A stretch of DNA of 40,004 nucleotides from Nonomuraea sp. SBT364 (GTDB lineage Bacteria > Actinomycetota > Actinomycetes > Streptosporangiales > Streptosporangiaceae), in the NCBI RefSeq assembly GCF_001083785.1, contig NZ_LAVL01000072.1, positions 1 through 40,004 on the forward strand, read 5' to 3'. Shown piece by piece: positions 24,606-33,225 of this stretch (the stretch's first letter is position 1; each line of letters begins with the position of its first letter). The notes under the pieces were generated by a model. It ran no database searches and had not been told where the DNA came from. It saw only the letters and a list, made by a program, of their open reading frames with translations. The translations under genes were made by a program, and so were the position numbers.

Positions 24606-24634
24606 ATGATAAGACGTTTTGTCTTACACGACAA
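24606..24634 (-). promoter_or_regulatory. vapBC promoter with palindromic operator in the spacer
   Basis: On the minus strand TTGTCG (24629-24634) and TATCAT (24606-24611) are separated by exactly 17 bases. The inverted repeat TAAGAC-GTTTT-GTCTTA (24610-24626) fills the spacer, an ideal place for antitoxin repression. The -10 ends six bases before the vapB start codon. Confidence 0.75.
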
Positions 24635-24699
24635 GTCCCGGCCCGCCTTCCGCCCGAAGGGAGAGCCGGCCAGGGCCATGGGGCCAAGGTGGATGACCC

Positions 24700-25130
24700 A
24701 AAGGGAACGCTTCACTGGCGAGCTGGTTCTTGGCCCGCCCAAGTCCCGGGCCGGAAGCGCATCGTCGGCATCCCGCAGGCGATCATCCCGGCTCTCGAGG
24801 AGCATCTGCGCCTCTGCGTGGAATCTGAAGCCGGAGCACTGGTCTTCACCGGACTCAGGGGCGGCCCCCTGTGCCGGAGCGGGTCAACGAGCTCTCCCGC
24901 TGGATCGAGGCCGTACGGGCGATCGGCGTCCCGGGGCTGCACTTCCATGATCTCCGTCACACGGGCAACACGATCGCGGCCGACACCGCCGCGGCCTCAA
25001 GGACCTCATGGCACGCATGGGACACGACAACGTCCGCGCCGCGATGATCGACCAGCACCTCATCGGGCACGACCGGACGCGACACCGACGAGGACGACCC
25101 GCCTGGCCTGCTGGCTCCAACCGCGTAATG
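24700..25130 (+). pseudogene. Tyrosine integrase relic C, multiply frameshifted
   Basis: Pieces in three frames together read GELVLGPPKSRAG, KRIVGIPQAIIPALEEHL, GALVFTGLRGGPL, ELSRWIEAVRAIGVPGLHFH, DLRHTGNTIAADTAA and LKDLMARMGHDNVRAAMI. A deletion then removes the stretch with the nucleophile Tyr (present in relic B) and resumes at DQHLIGH. It cannot encode an active enzyme. The 24600-25195 gap holds only this and the vapBC promoter. Confidence 0.78.
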
Positions 25131-25162
25131 GCACGCAGAGATCAACAACCCTGGAGAACACC

Positions 25163-25201
25163 AAAGCCCAGGTACCGAATCCCTCCGTCGGCCTGGGCTT
25201 T
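25163..25201 (+). terminator. Hairpin after integrase relic C
   Basis: AAAGCCCAGG (25163-25172) pairs perfectly with CCTGGGCTTT (25192-25201) around a 19-base loop, a terminator-like structure with A/T ends. A similar hairpin follows the last integrase copy. Confidence 0.5.
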
Positions 25202-25202
25202 C

Positions 25203-25947
25203 ACCTCCGCAAGCTCAAGGACGGGGCGTACCGGCTGCGCTTCCAACGGCACGGTGCGATGCCCACCCACCGGAAACCTTCCACACGCGTGCAGCGGCCG
25301 AGCGTGCGTTGTGGAGGATGGCCATGGAGGGGAAGGCTGACTCCACCCAGGATCGGCGGTTCCGCGCGATGGTCCTGCTGGCCACGTTCGCCAGCTTGCG
25401 TTGGGGTGAAGTCAGAGCACTGCGCCGGATGGACGTCGATCTCAAGGCCCGTACGGTCCGTGTCCGGGTCGCCTTCGCCGAGCGCTCTGCTGGCGGGCTG
25501 GTGCTGGGGCCGCCGAAGTCCAAGGCCGGACGTCGGACGGTGGGCATCCCGCAGAGCATCGTCCCCGTCCTCCAGGAGCACATGGACACCTACGTCCAGA
25601 ACAAACCGGGCTCGCTGATGTTCCCAGCGGCCAAGGGCGGGCCGATACGCCGCAGCGGCTTCAACACCCGAACGCGGTGGGTGGATGTCGTCACGGAGAT
25701 GGGTCTGCCGGGGCTTCATTTCCACGACCTGAGGCCCACGGGCAACATGCTGGCCGCCGAGTCCGGCGCGGGACTGAAGGATCTCATGGCCCGTATGGGG
25801 CACGACAACGTACGAGCGACCATGATCTACCAGCACGCGGTCAGAGGAGCAGACGAGGCGATCACCAATGCCATCGATCGACAACTCGAAGTACGCGACG
25901 ATGACGACGACGAGGGCACGGCGGGCGCGCTGGTCCCGGCAGGGTGA
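25203..25947 (+). pseudogene. Tyrosine integrase copy D: intact catalytic domain, broken N-terminus
   Basis: The largest integrase copy, next to the tRNA. The N-terminal segment survives as KLKDGAYRLRFQRHG and, after a frameshift near 25265, ETFHTRAAAERALWRMAMEG. Then the whole core-binding domain is missing and the catalytic domain begins at TQDRRFRAMVLLATFASLRWG. Catalytic features are present: Arg in LRWGEVRALR, His and Arg in HFHDLRPTG (the usual His after that Arg is Pro), and Tyr in ATMIYQHAV. Without the core-binding domain it is probably inactive. An open frame from about 25309 encodes the catalytic part only. Confidence 0.8.
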
Positions 25948-26004
25948 TCAGGAGCTAATGGCCCGTCAATGGCCCGCGAAGATCGAACGAGGCCGGAAAC
26001 AAGT

Positions 26005-26042
26005 AAGGCCCGGGTTGGGATTCACATCCCTACCTGGGCCTT
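26005..26042 (+). terminator. Hairpin between integrase D and tRNA-Gly
   Basis: AAGGCCCGGGT (26005-26015) pairs with ACCTGGGCCTT (26032-26042) with one mismatch. It probably ends integrase transcription before the oppositely oriented tRNA. Confidence 0.5.
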
Positions 26043-26051
26043 CAGACTGAG

Positions 26052-26122
26052 AGCGGGTGACGGGAATCGAACCCGCGCTGTCAGCTTGGGAAGCTGATGT
26101 TCTGCCATTGAACTACACCCGC
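26052..26122 (-). tRNA. tRNA-Gly (anticodon CCC)
   Basis: The minus strand folds as a full cloverleaf. The acceptor arm GCGGGTG pairs with its 3' partner before a T discriminator, the anticodon stem TCAGC/GCTGA encloses loop TTCCCAA (anticodon CCC), and the T-arm is GCGGGTTCGATTCCCGT. No CCA is encoded. Its 3' end faces the island and is repeated at 12466-12489, so it is the probable integration site. Confidence 0.95.
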
Positions 26123-26221
26123 GTACGGCCGGAGCCGCGGCCACCACTGTACCGGAAACGGGACCCACTTCACCAAGCCATAGCCAGCCCAACTTTCGAT
26201 CACCAGGTAAGTTTGCTGACC

Positions 26222-26797
26222 GTGCTGCTATCTGACCGCGACATCCTGGCCGAGATCGACTCCGGGCGGCTCGCGCTGGACCCGTTCGACCGCGAAATGA
26301 TCCAACCGTCCAGCATCGACGTCCGGCTTGACCGGTTCTTCCGCGTGTTCGAGAACCACAGATACCCGCACATCGATCCCAGCACCGAGCAACCGGATCT
26401 GACCCGGTTGGTCGAGCCTGCGGGCGACGAGCCGTTCATCCTGCATCCGGGCGAGTTCGTCCTCGCCTCCACCTACGAAGTGATCACGCTGCCCGACAAC
26501 CTGGCGTCCAGGCTGGAGGGCAAGAGTTCGCTGGGCCGGCTGGGGCTGCTCACGCATTCCACGGCCGGTTTCATCGACCCGGGGTTCAGCGGGCATGTCA
26601 CGCTGGAGCTCTCCAACGTCGCGACTCTGCCGATCAAGCTCTGGCCGGGGATGAAGATCGGGCAGCTGTGCGTGTTCAGGCTCAGCTCGCCGTCGGAGTT
26701 TCCGTACGGGTCGGAGAAGTACGGGTCCCGCTATCAGGGGCAGCGGGGGCCGACACCTTCACGGTCATTCCGTAACTTCCATCGCACCAGGATCTAG
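26222..26797 (+). CDS. dcd: dCTP deaminase
   Basis: A 191-residue enzyme converting dCTP to dUTP (or dUMP in bifunctional actinobacterial forms) for dTTP synthesis. It starts LLSDRDILAEIDSGRLALDP, has IQPSSIDVRLDRFFRVF, the catalytic region LEGKSSLGRLGLLTHSTAGFIDPGFSGHVTLEL (with the general-base Glu in LEL), and ends with a YQGQRGPTPSRS tail. The length is typical. I use the GTG at 26222; a TAAGTT element ends 8 bases before it, consistent with a leaderless start. The gene borders the tRNA-Gly on the core-genome side. Confidence 0.96.
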   Translation: MLLSDRDILAEIDSGRLALDPFDREMIQPSSIDVRLDRFFRVFENHRYPHIDPSTEQPDLTRLVEPAGDEPFILHPGEFVLASTYEVITLPDNLASRLEGKSSLGRLGLLTHSTAGFIDPGFSGHVTLELSNVATLPIKLWPGMKIGQLCVFRLSSPSEFPYGSEKYGSRYQGQRGPTPSRSFRNFHRTRI

Positions 26798-26956
26798 CCC
26801 CGCCCGAGTGACAAAAAGGCACTCAAAGTACTCTGGGGCGCGGTGTCGTACAGCATACGGAGGGTAGCGACTAGGAGAAGGGGACATGAAGTTCGCATTT
26901 TGCCTGGTAAGCCGTACCCTCTTCCACGGACCATCCCCGCACATCTGGAGAACGAC

Positions 26957-27574
26957 GTGCGCCTGCGTCTCACGCCACGTGAGGACAGCTACTATGACCT
27001 GTTCGCCGACTCGGCGAACAACCTGGTCACCGCATCACGCCTGCTCGTAGAGATCATCAGTGACGGCTCGGACCGGGAGGCCCTGGCCGAGAAGATGCGC
27101 GCCTGCGAGCACGCCGGGGACGAACGCACTCACGCGATCATGAACCGGCTCAACGAGAGTTTCATCACTCCCTTCGACCGCGAGGACATTTACCGGCTGG
27201 CCTCCAACCTCGATGACGTGATGGACGCCATGGAGGCGGCGTCGGACCTCATCGTCCTCTACCAGATCGATCATCTCCCCAAAGATGTCGTTCGCCAGGT
27301 GGAGGTCCTGGAGCGGGCCGCCGAGCTGACCGCCGAGGCCATGCCGCGGCTTCGGTCGATGAAGAACCTCAACGAATACTGGATCGAGGTCAACCGCCTG
27401 GAGAACCAGGGGGACCAGGTCTACCGCCGGCTGCTGGCCAAGCTGTTCAGCGGCGAGTACGACGCGCTCACGGTCATGAAGATGAAGGAGGTCATCGACG
27501 CCCTGGAAGAGGCGGCCGATGCCTTCGAGCACGTGGCCAACACGGTCGAGTCGATCGCGGTCAAGGAAAGCTAA
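26957..27574 (+). CDS. DUF47 (PhoU-like) phosphate transport accessory protein
   Basis: A 205-residue all-helical cytoplasmic protein of the DUF47 family, related to PhoU. It starts RLRLTPREDSYYDLFADSANN and contains ACEHAGDERTHAIMNRLNESFITPFDREDIYRLASNLDDVMD, where the acidic motifs (ExxxD and ExExxxD types) bind metal in PhoU-like folds. It lies 4 bases upstream of a PiT transporter gene, the standard DUF47-PiT operon, and probably regulates that transporter. The start is the GTG at 26957 with GGAG upstream; the longer frame back to 26843 runs through non-coding sequence. Confidence 0.93.
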   Translation: MRLRLTPREDSYYDLFADSANNLVTASRLLVEIISDGSDREALAEKMRACEHAGDERTHAIMNRLNESFITPFDREDIYRLASNLDDVMDAMEAASDLIVLYQIDHLPKDVVRQVEVLERAAELTAEAMPRLRSMKNLNEYWIEVNRLENQGDQVYRRLLAKLFSGEYDALTVMKMKEVIDALEEAADAFEHVANTVESIAVKES

Positions 27575-27578
27575 CTCA

Positions 27579-28583
27579 GTGGACCTCACGCTCGCCCTCG
27601 TCATCGGCGTGGTGGTCGTGGCGTTGGTGTTCGACTACACCAACGGCTTCCACGACGCCGCCAACGCCATCGCGACCTCCGTCTCCACCAGGGCGCTCAC
27701 CCCCAGGGCGGCGCTGTTCATGGCGGCGGCGATGAACTTCATCGGTGCTCACCTCGGCACCCAGGTCGCCCAGACCGTCGGCAAGGGCATCATCGACGCG
27801 CCGGACGGCACACACGGACTGGTGATCGTGGCCGCCGGACTGATCGGCGCGATCGTCTGGAACCTCATCACCTGGTACTTCGGCCTGCCTTCCTCCTCCA
27901 GCCACGCGCTGATCGGCGGTCTCATCGGCTCGGCCCTGGCTTCGGCCAGCGTCGTGCACTGGGACGGCGTCGTGGCCAAGGTCGTCATCCCCATGATCAT
28001 CTCTCCGCTGGTCGGCTTCACCCTGGCGGCCGGGATCATGATCGCAATCTACTGGATCTTCAGGAACGCGCAACCGGGCAAGGCCAACCGGGGCTTCCGC
28101 TACGCGCAGACGGTCTCGGCCGCGGCGATGGCGCTCGGCCACGGCCTGCAGGACGCGCAGAAGACGATGGGCGTCATCTTCCTGGCGCTGGTCGTCGGCG
28201 GCTACGCCGCGCCGGCCGACGACATCCCGCAGTGGGTCATCCTGGCCGCCGCGGGCGCGATCTCACTCGGCACGTACGCGGGTGGCTGGCGCATCATGCG
28301 GACGCTGGGGCGCCGCATCATCGCCCTCGACCCGCCGCAGGGCTTCGCCGCCGAGGCGGCGGCGTCGACGGTGCTGTACGGCGCGGCGATCGGGTTCGGG
28401 GCGCCGATCTCCACCACGCACACGATCACCTCGGCGATCATGGGCGTGGGCTCGACCAAGCGGCTGTCGGCGGTGCGGTGGGGCGTGGCGGGCAACATCG
28501 TGACCGCCTGGGTCCTCACGATTCCGGCAGCGGCTCTGGTGGCCGCTCTGTCGTACTACGCGCTGCACTTCCTGGTGGAGTAG
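27579..28583 (+). CDS. pit: PiT-family inorganic phosphate transporter
   Basis: A 334-residue integral membrane symporter for phosphate with H+ or metal-phosphate. The two PiT signature repeats are visible: DYTNGFHDAANAIATSVSTRALTP near the N-terminus and GFGAPISTTHTITSAIMGVG in the C-terminal half, with PSSSSHALIGGLIGSAL as a second signature. About ten transmembrane segments. It starts GTG with AAGGAAAG upstream, directly after DUF47. Its 3' end overlaps the convergent mshD gene by 68 bases. Confidence 0.95.
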   Translation: MDLTLALVIGVVVVALVFDYTNGFHDAANAIATSVSTRALTPRAALFMAAAMNFIGAHLGTQVAQTVGKGIIDAPDGTHGLVIVAAGLIGAIVWNLITWYFGLPSSSSHALIGGLIGSALASASVVHWDGVVAKVVIPMIISPLVGFTLAAGIMIAIYWIFRNAQPGKANRGFRYAQTVSAAAMALGHGLQDAQKTMGVIFLALVVGGYAAPADDIPQWVILAAAGAISLGTYAGGWRIMRTLGRRIIALDPPQGFAAEAAASTVLYGAAIGFGAPISTTHTITSAIMGVGSTKRLSAVRWGVAGNIVTAWVLTIPAAALVAALSYYALHFLVE

Positions 28584-29481
28584 CGGCGTACATCACGTCG
28601 ACGTCCCACCGGCTGAACCCGAGGGACTCGTACAGCCTGATGGCGGCCGTGTTGGCCTCGTCCACGTAGAGCATCGCCTGGGCGAGGCCGCGCGAGCGCA
28701 GATGGGCCAGGCCGGCCAGGGTGAGGGTCTTGCCCAGGCCGGTGCCCTGCTGGGAGGGGTCGACGCCGACGACGTAGACCTCACCGAGCGGCTCGTGGCC
28801 GTGCTCGTCGGAGCCGTGGATCTTGGTCCAGTGGAAGCCGGCGAGCCGGTCGCCGCGGAACGCCAGGAAGAAGCCGGCCGGGTCGAACCAGGGCTCACGC
28901 TCGCGCAGCAGCAGGTCGTCCATCGTCCACGCGCCCTGCTCGGGGTGGTGGGCGAAGGCCGCGGAGTTCACCTTCAGCCACGCCTCCTCGTCCTGACCGG
29001 GGACGAACGCGCGGATGCGGACGCCTTCCGGGACGTCGAAGGCGGCCAGCGGCGCGAACAGGGAGCGGCGCATCTGCCAGAGCGAGCGCGCCCGTTCGAA
29101 GCCGGAGGCGTCCGCGAGCGCCCCCGCGCCCGGGTGGTCGCCGTGCGCCCACAGGCGCAGCCTGCCGCCCGCCAGGTCGAGTACGGCGCGCAGCAGGTGG
29201 GCGCCGTGGCCGCGGCGGCGGTGGGCGGGATGGATGACCAGTTCGCCGCTGGGCCCCTCGACCTCGTCGGTGGGGTCGACGTGGGCGTAGCCGGCCAGGA
29301 CGGAACCGTCGTAGAGCAGGAGGGACCGGGCCCGGGGGTCGCCGCCGTAGCGCATGTGCAGCATCACGTGCTCGTTCAGCGGGCGGACGCCGTCGGTCTC
29401 CGTCGCCGCCTCGACGACGGCCAGCACCCCGGCGATTTCCTGGTCATCAAGCCGTTCACGGACTTTCACATGCTCGCTCAC
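28516..29481 (-). CDS. mshD: Mycothiol synthase
   Basis: A 321-residue protein with two tandem GNAT acetyltransferase domains, the last enzyme of mycothiol synthesis: it acetylates Cys-GlcN-Ins using acetyl-CoA. The N-terminal domain has GELVIHPAHRRRGHGAHLLRA; the active C-terminal domain has VYVVGVDPSQQGTGLGKTLTL (the CoA-binding R/Q-x-x-G-x-G/A loop) and AMLYVDEANTAAIRLYESLGF. Mycothiol is specific to Actinobacteria, which supports the host assignment. The start is GTG 29481. The C-terminal tail rich in Pro/Ser/Glu lies over the convergent pit gene. Confidence 0.94.
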   Translation of the reverse strand: MSEHVKVRERLDDQEIAGVLAVVEAATETDGVRPLNEHVMLHMRYGGDPRARSLLLYDGSVLAGYAHVDPTDEVEGPSGELVIHPAHRRRGHGAHLLRAVLDLAGGRLRLWAHGDHPGAGALADASGFERARSLWQMRRSLFAPLAAFDVPEGVRIRAFVPGQDEEAWLKVNSAAFAHHPEQGAWTMDDLLLREREPWFDPAGFFLAFRGDRLAGFHWTKIHGSDEHGHEPLGEVYVVGVDPSQQGTGLGKTLTLAGLAHLRSRGLAQAMLYVDEANTAAIRLYESLGFSRWDVDVMYAATPPGSAARSTTERPPEPLPES

Positions 29482-29589
29482 AGCTCGAACTCTAGGCGTA
29501 CGACTGGCAAATAACGCCATGTCCCGGTCCGATTAATCGTTACCTTTGCGACATTGGTTGCATAGGTTCCGGCCGTAACGTCTTGGGGC

Positions 29590-31371
29590 ATGACGTCCCG
29601 TTCCCTCCTCCGGCTCGCGATGGCCGGAGCCGTCGCCGCCGGCGGCGTCCTGCTCGCCGGGCTTCCGGCGGACGCGAGCAAGGCTCCCAGGAGCGTCCCG
29701 GTCCGGTTGCTCGCACTCAACGACTTCCACGGCCACCTCGAACCGCCGACCGGGTCCTCCGGGCGGATGGTCGACGAGCACGGCGCCACCGTCGAGGCGG
29801 GCGGCGCGGCCTACGTCGCCACCCACATGAAGGCCCTGGCCGACAGGAACACGATCGCGGTCGCCCAGGGGGACCTGATCGGCGCCACGCCGCTGGTCTC
29901 GGCCGCCTACCACGACGAGCCCTCGGTCGAGTTCCTGGGCAAGCTCGGGCTCGACGTGGCGGCGGTCGGCAACCACGAGTTCGACGAGGGGTACGCCGAG
30001 CTGCGGCGCATCATGAAGGGCGGCTGCCACCCGGTGGACGGCTGCTCCCCCGCCGGGCCGTGGGAGGGCGCCACGTTCGACTACGTTGGCGCCAACGTGC
30101 TGTTCAAGAACCGGAACGAGCGGACCGACGCGCTCGCCGCCCTCGGCGACAGCCGCAAGTTCGGCACGCTGCTGAAGGACTGGGGCGTGCCCGCGCTGCC
30201 GCCGGTCAGCGTGAAGTGGATGAACGGCGTGCCGATCGGCTTCATCGGTCTGGTCACGCAGACGACGCCGAACATCGTCACCGCCGAGGGCATCAAGGAT
30301 CTCAAGTTCGTCGACGAGGTCAAGGCCGCGAACGTGGCCTCCGAACTGCTCAAGCTGGTGGGCGTGAAGGCCCAGGTCGTGCTGGTGCACGAGGGTGACC
30401 AGGTGACGGCGGGCCAGTCGCCGGACTCCTGCGCGGCGGTCCCGGGCGCGGGCAACCGCATCGCCACCCAGGTCGCCCCCGAGATCGACATCGTGCTCAG
30501 CGGGCACTCGCACCAGGCGTACATGTGCACCGTCAAGGACCCGGCCGGGCGTGACCGGCTCTACTCGCAGGGCGGCTCGTTCGGGCGCGTCATCACGCAG
30601 GTGGACCTGAAGGTGAACGTGCGGTCGCGGGACATCGACCGCGCCTCGGTCGTGGCGGACAACCACGTGGTGACCCGGACGGTCCCCGCGGATGCCGAAA
30701 TTTCGCAGTTCGTCCAGACGTGGAAGGACCGCGTCGCCCCGGTCGCCAACCGGGCCGCCGGCACGATCACCGCCGACATCACCAACACCGCCACCGCGTC
30801 CGGCGAGTCCGCGCTCGGCAACCTCATCGCCGACGCCCAGCTCGCGGCCACCAAGGAGGGCGGCAACGCGCAGATCGCGCTGATGAACCCGGGCGGCGTG
30901 CGCGCCTCCCTGTCGTACGCGGGCTCCGCGGCCGGCGAGGGCGACGGCGTGGTGACGTACGGCGAGTCGTTCACCGTGCAGCCGTTCAACAATCTCATGC
31001 AGGTGGTCACGCTGACCGGCGCCCAGCTCAAGACGGTGCTGGAGCAGCAGTTCACCGGCGGGCCGAACAACCAGGCGTTCACCAAGATCCTGCAGCCCTC
31101 GGCGAACCTGACCTACACCTACAGCACCGGGGCGGCCTGGGGCTCCAAGGTGTCGGACATCAAGATCGACGGCGTCCCGGTGACGGACACTCAGACGATC
31201 CGCGTGGCGGCCAACAACTTCCTGGTCGGCGGCGGTGACGCGTTCCAGGCCTTCACCGAGGGCACGGACCTGTGGAGCGGGCCGCTCGACATCGACGCGT
31301 TCGTCGCGTACCTGGGGCAGAACAACCCCATCGCGCCGCCCGCCACCAACCGCATCACGGTGACGGGCTGA
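29590..31371 (+). CDS. Secreted 5'-nucleotidase / 2',3'-cyclic phosphodiesterase family enzyme
   Basis: A 593-residue extracellular metallophosphoesterase. A signal peptide covers about residues 1-30 (Arg-containing start, AMAGAVAAGGVLLAGL core). The metallophos domain (about 38-300) has LALNDFHGHLEP, the GNHEFDEGY motif and SGHSHQAY for two metals. The C-terminal 5'-nucleotidase domain (about 345-560) has NPGGVRASL, FNNLMQVVTLTG and the substrate-stacking region NNFLVGGGDAF. It would release phosphate and nucleosides outside the cell, which fits the nearby phosphate uptake pair. No cell-wall anchor is visible. The 3' end overlaps the convergent kinase gene by 17 bases. Confidence 0.94.
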   Translation: MTSRSLLRLAMAGAVAAGGVLLAGLPADASKAPRSVPVRLLALNDFHGHLEPPTGSSGRMVDEHGATVEAGGAAYVATHMKALADRNTIAVAQGDLIGATPLVSAAYHDEPSVEFLGKLGLDVAAVGNHEFDEGYAELRRIMKGGCHPVDGCSPAGPWEGATFDYVGANVLFKNRNERTDALAALGDSRKFGTLLKDWGVPALPPVSVKWMNGVPIGFIGLVTQTTPNIVTAEGIKDLKFVDEVKAANVASELLKLVGVKAQVVLVHEGDQVTAGQSPDSCAAVPGAGNRIATQVAPEIDIVLSGHSHQAYMCTVKDPAGRDRLYSQGGSFGRVITQVDLKVNVRSRDIDRASVVADNHVVTRTVPADAEISQFVQTWKDRVAPVANRAAGTITADITNTATASGESALGNLIADAQLAATKEGGNAQIALMNPGGVRASLSYAGSAAGEGDGVVTYGESFTVQPFNNLMQVVTLTGAQLKTVLEQQFTGGPNNQAFTKILQPSANLTYTYSTGAAWGSKVSDIKIDGVPVTDTQTIRVAANNFLVGGGDAFQAFTEGTDLWSGPLDIDAFVAYLGQNNPIAPPATNRITVTG

Positions 31372-32725
31372 CCGCACGCAGCGGGAGGCGGACCACGAAC
31401 CGGGCGCCCGGTTCGTGGTCCGCGACCGTGATGGCGCCGCCGTGGGCGTTCACGATCTCGCGGGAGAGCGCCAGCCCCAGGCCGCTGCCGCGCCGGTCCC
31501 TGCTCCGGCCCGCCTCCAGGCGGGTGAAGCGCTCGAAGACACGTTCGCGGTCCTCGGCGGCGATGCTGTCGCCGTCGTTGGTGACGGTGACGACGACGTC
31601 CCGGCCGTCCAGCGAGACGTCGAGGTCGACACGGGTGCCGGCGTGCCGGACGGCGTTGTCCAGCAGGTTCGTCAGCACCCGGTCGAGCTGCGTCGGGGAG
31701 CCCAGGACGGGCGCGGGCCCGCACGGGCTCAGGTGGACGGGGACGCGGGCGTCCTGGCGGCGGTCCGCCTGGTCCCGCGCCAGGTCGCAGAGGTCGACGG
31801 TGGTGCGGGGCGCCACGGCGCCGGCGTCCAGGCGGGCCAGCATGAGCAGCTCGTCGATGATGTCCGCGAGCCGGTCCGCGGCGGCCATCGCGCGGACGCA
31901 GGTGTCGTACCAGTCCGTCTCCTCCGGGTAGGCGGTGGCGTAGTCGAGCTGGGTGCGCAACGCGGTGATCGGGCTGCGCAGCTCGTGCGAGGCGTCGGCG
32001 ACGAAGCGGCGCTGCGTCTCGGCCGAGCGTTCGAGCCTGTCGAGCGTGCTGTTGGTGGTTGCGGCCAGCCTGGTGATCTCGTCGCCGGTGGCCGGTACGG
32101 GGACGCGGCTGCTGAGATCCGCGCCGGTGATGTCGGCCAGCCGGGCCCGGATGCGCTCGACGGGCCGCAGCGCGAACCCGACCACGACCCAGGTGATGAG
32201 GCCGATGATGAGGAGTACCAGCGGGGTGCCGATGAAGAGCAGGCCGTAGACCCAGGTCAGCGCCCGGTTCACGTCGGCGAGCGACGCCGCGCCGTACACC
32301 GTGACCGGGCCGGACGGGGTCCGCACGGACATCGCCATGACGCGGTAGTCGCCGCCGGGATCGATCTTGGGCGGCAGGCCGGTGAGCTTGCGGTCGGTGG
32401 CGTAGATCCGCTCCGGCTCCGGCGGGTCGAAGCCGGTCACCAGCCGCTGCTGCCCGAGTCTGCCCGCCGCGACGACCCGGCCGTCCGGGGCGATCACCTG
32501 CACGAACTGGACGCGGGCGGGGGTCTCCAGCTTGGCGGGGAGCTTGCCCATGCGCGCGTCGCTCGCCGTGCGGCGCACGGCCAGCTCGACCCTGGCGTCC
32601 ACCCGGTCGCGCAGGCTGCCGGGCACGGTGGCCACGGTGATCGCGGACGACGTGCCGAAGACCAGCGCCCCGACCAGCACCGCGATCGTCGTCAGACGCC
32701 CACGGATCGAGCGAGGTATGAGCAC
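31355..32725 (-). CDS. Sensor histidine kinase (HAMP-HisKA-HATPase)
   Basis: A 456-residue membrane sensor kinase. An N-terminal transmembrane helix is at about 10-32 (RLTTIAVLVGALVFGTSSAI), an extracellular sensor of about 120 residues follows, then a second helix (GLLFIGTPLVLLIIGLITWV) and a HAMP linker. HisKA has FVADASHELRSPI with the phosphorylated His247. The ATPase has N-box NLLDNAVRHA and G-boxes ending GSGLGLALS. The start is GTG with GAGGG upstream. No response regulator lies next to it in this window (the next gene on this strand is a membrane protein), so it is an orphan here. The signal is unknown. Confidence 0.92.
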   Translation of the reverse strand: MLIPRSIRGRLTTIAVLVGALVFGTSSAITVATVPGSLRDRVDARVELAVRRTASDARMGKLPAKLETPARVQFVQVIAPDGRVVAAGRLGQQRLVTGFDPPEPERIYATDRKLTGLPPKIDPGGDYRVMAMSVRTPSGPVTVYGAASLADVNRALTWVYGLLFIGTPLVLLIIGLITWVVVGFALRPVERIRARLADITGADLSSRVPVPATGDEITRLAATTNSTLDRLERSAETQRRFVADASHELRSPITALRTQLDYATAYPEETDWYDTCVRAMAAADRLADIIDELLMLARLDAGAVAPRTTVDLCDLARDQADRRQDARVPVHLSPCGPAPVLGSPTQLDRVLTNLLDNAVRHAGTRVDLDVSLDGRDVVVTVTNDGDSIAAEDRERVFERFTRLEAGRSRDRRGSGLGLALSREIVNAHGGAITVADHEPGARFVVRLPLRAVSPSP

Positions 32726-32765
32726 GCCTGTCCCTCTACCCCAGACCGGACATTCATGACGTTCA

Positions 32766-33225
32766 CTAGCTTTCTCGCCACAAATACCACGACCCGGTGA
32801 GGTGGAAGCAGGAATCCTCCCCACCGAGGTCCGGCGGCTCGCCCCCGGGGTTCCAGGCGAAGCCCCACGAGTCGAGGAAGCCGGTGCCCGTCACCAGGAG
32901 CCGCACGCCGCCGGGGGTGACGCTGGGCGCGCTCGACCGGGTAGAGGCCGATCCACTCCCCCTCCCCCGGGATCCGTCCTCCGTCGGCGAAGCGCTCCAG
33001 GGCGGCGCGCGACAGCTCGAACCGGGCCAGCAGCGGGACGCCGGTCACGACCAGCCCGCCCACGAGCAGCGCGACCAGGGGCGGCGCCACCCAGAGCGCG
33101 TACGCCAGCATGGTCAGCCCGAACTCACCTCCGGGGACGCTGTGGGCGTAGACGGTCAGCAGCGCGGCCGTGAGGACGGCCGCGAGCATGGCCCAGCCTG
33201 AACGGCGGGCGAACTGATGGGTCAT
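32766..33225 (-). pseudogene. Small membrane protein with a one-base frameshift
   Basis: ATG 33225 (GGAGCG upstream) opens a frame with two transmembrane segments (AMLAAVLTAALLTVYAHSV and WVAPPLVALLVGGLVVTGV) and continues to EWIGLYPVER. Then the frame becomes Arg/Pro-rich nonsense, while the +1 frame gives a natural continuation: SVTPGGVRLLVTGTGFLDSW, FAWNPGGEPPDLGGEDSCFH and a stop at 32766. Removing one base from the GGG run at 32925-32927 restores a protein of about 152 residues. The family is unknown. It may be an assembly error rather than a true pseudogene. Confidence 0.68.

Noticed and set aside
26886..27059. Small frame starting MKFAFCLV with a strong AGGAGAAGGGG site upstream of the DUF47 gene
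   Set aside because: It could be a leader peptide, but it overlaps the DUF47 coding region in another frame and becomes Thr/Arg-rich; no other support.
29530..29589. Possible PHO box upstream of the 5'-nucleotidase gene
   Set aside because: GGTT occurs twice but nine bases apart, not in the 11-base GTTCACC-type repeats known for PhoP.
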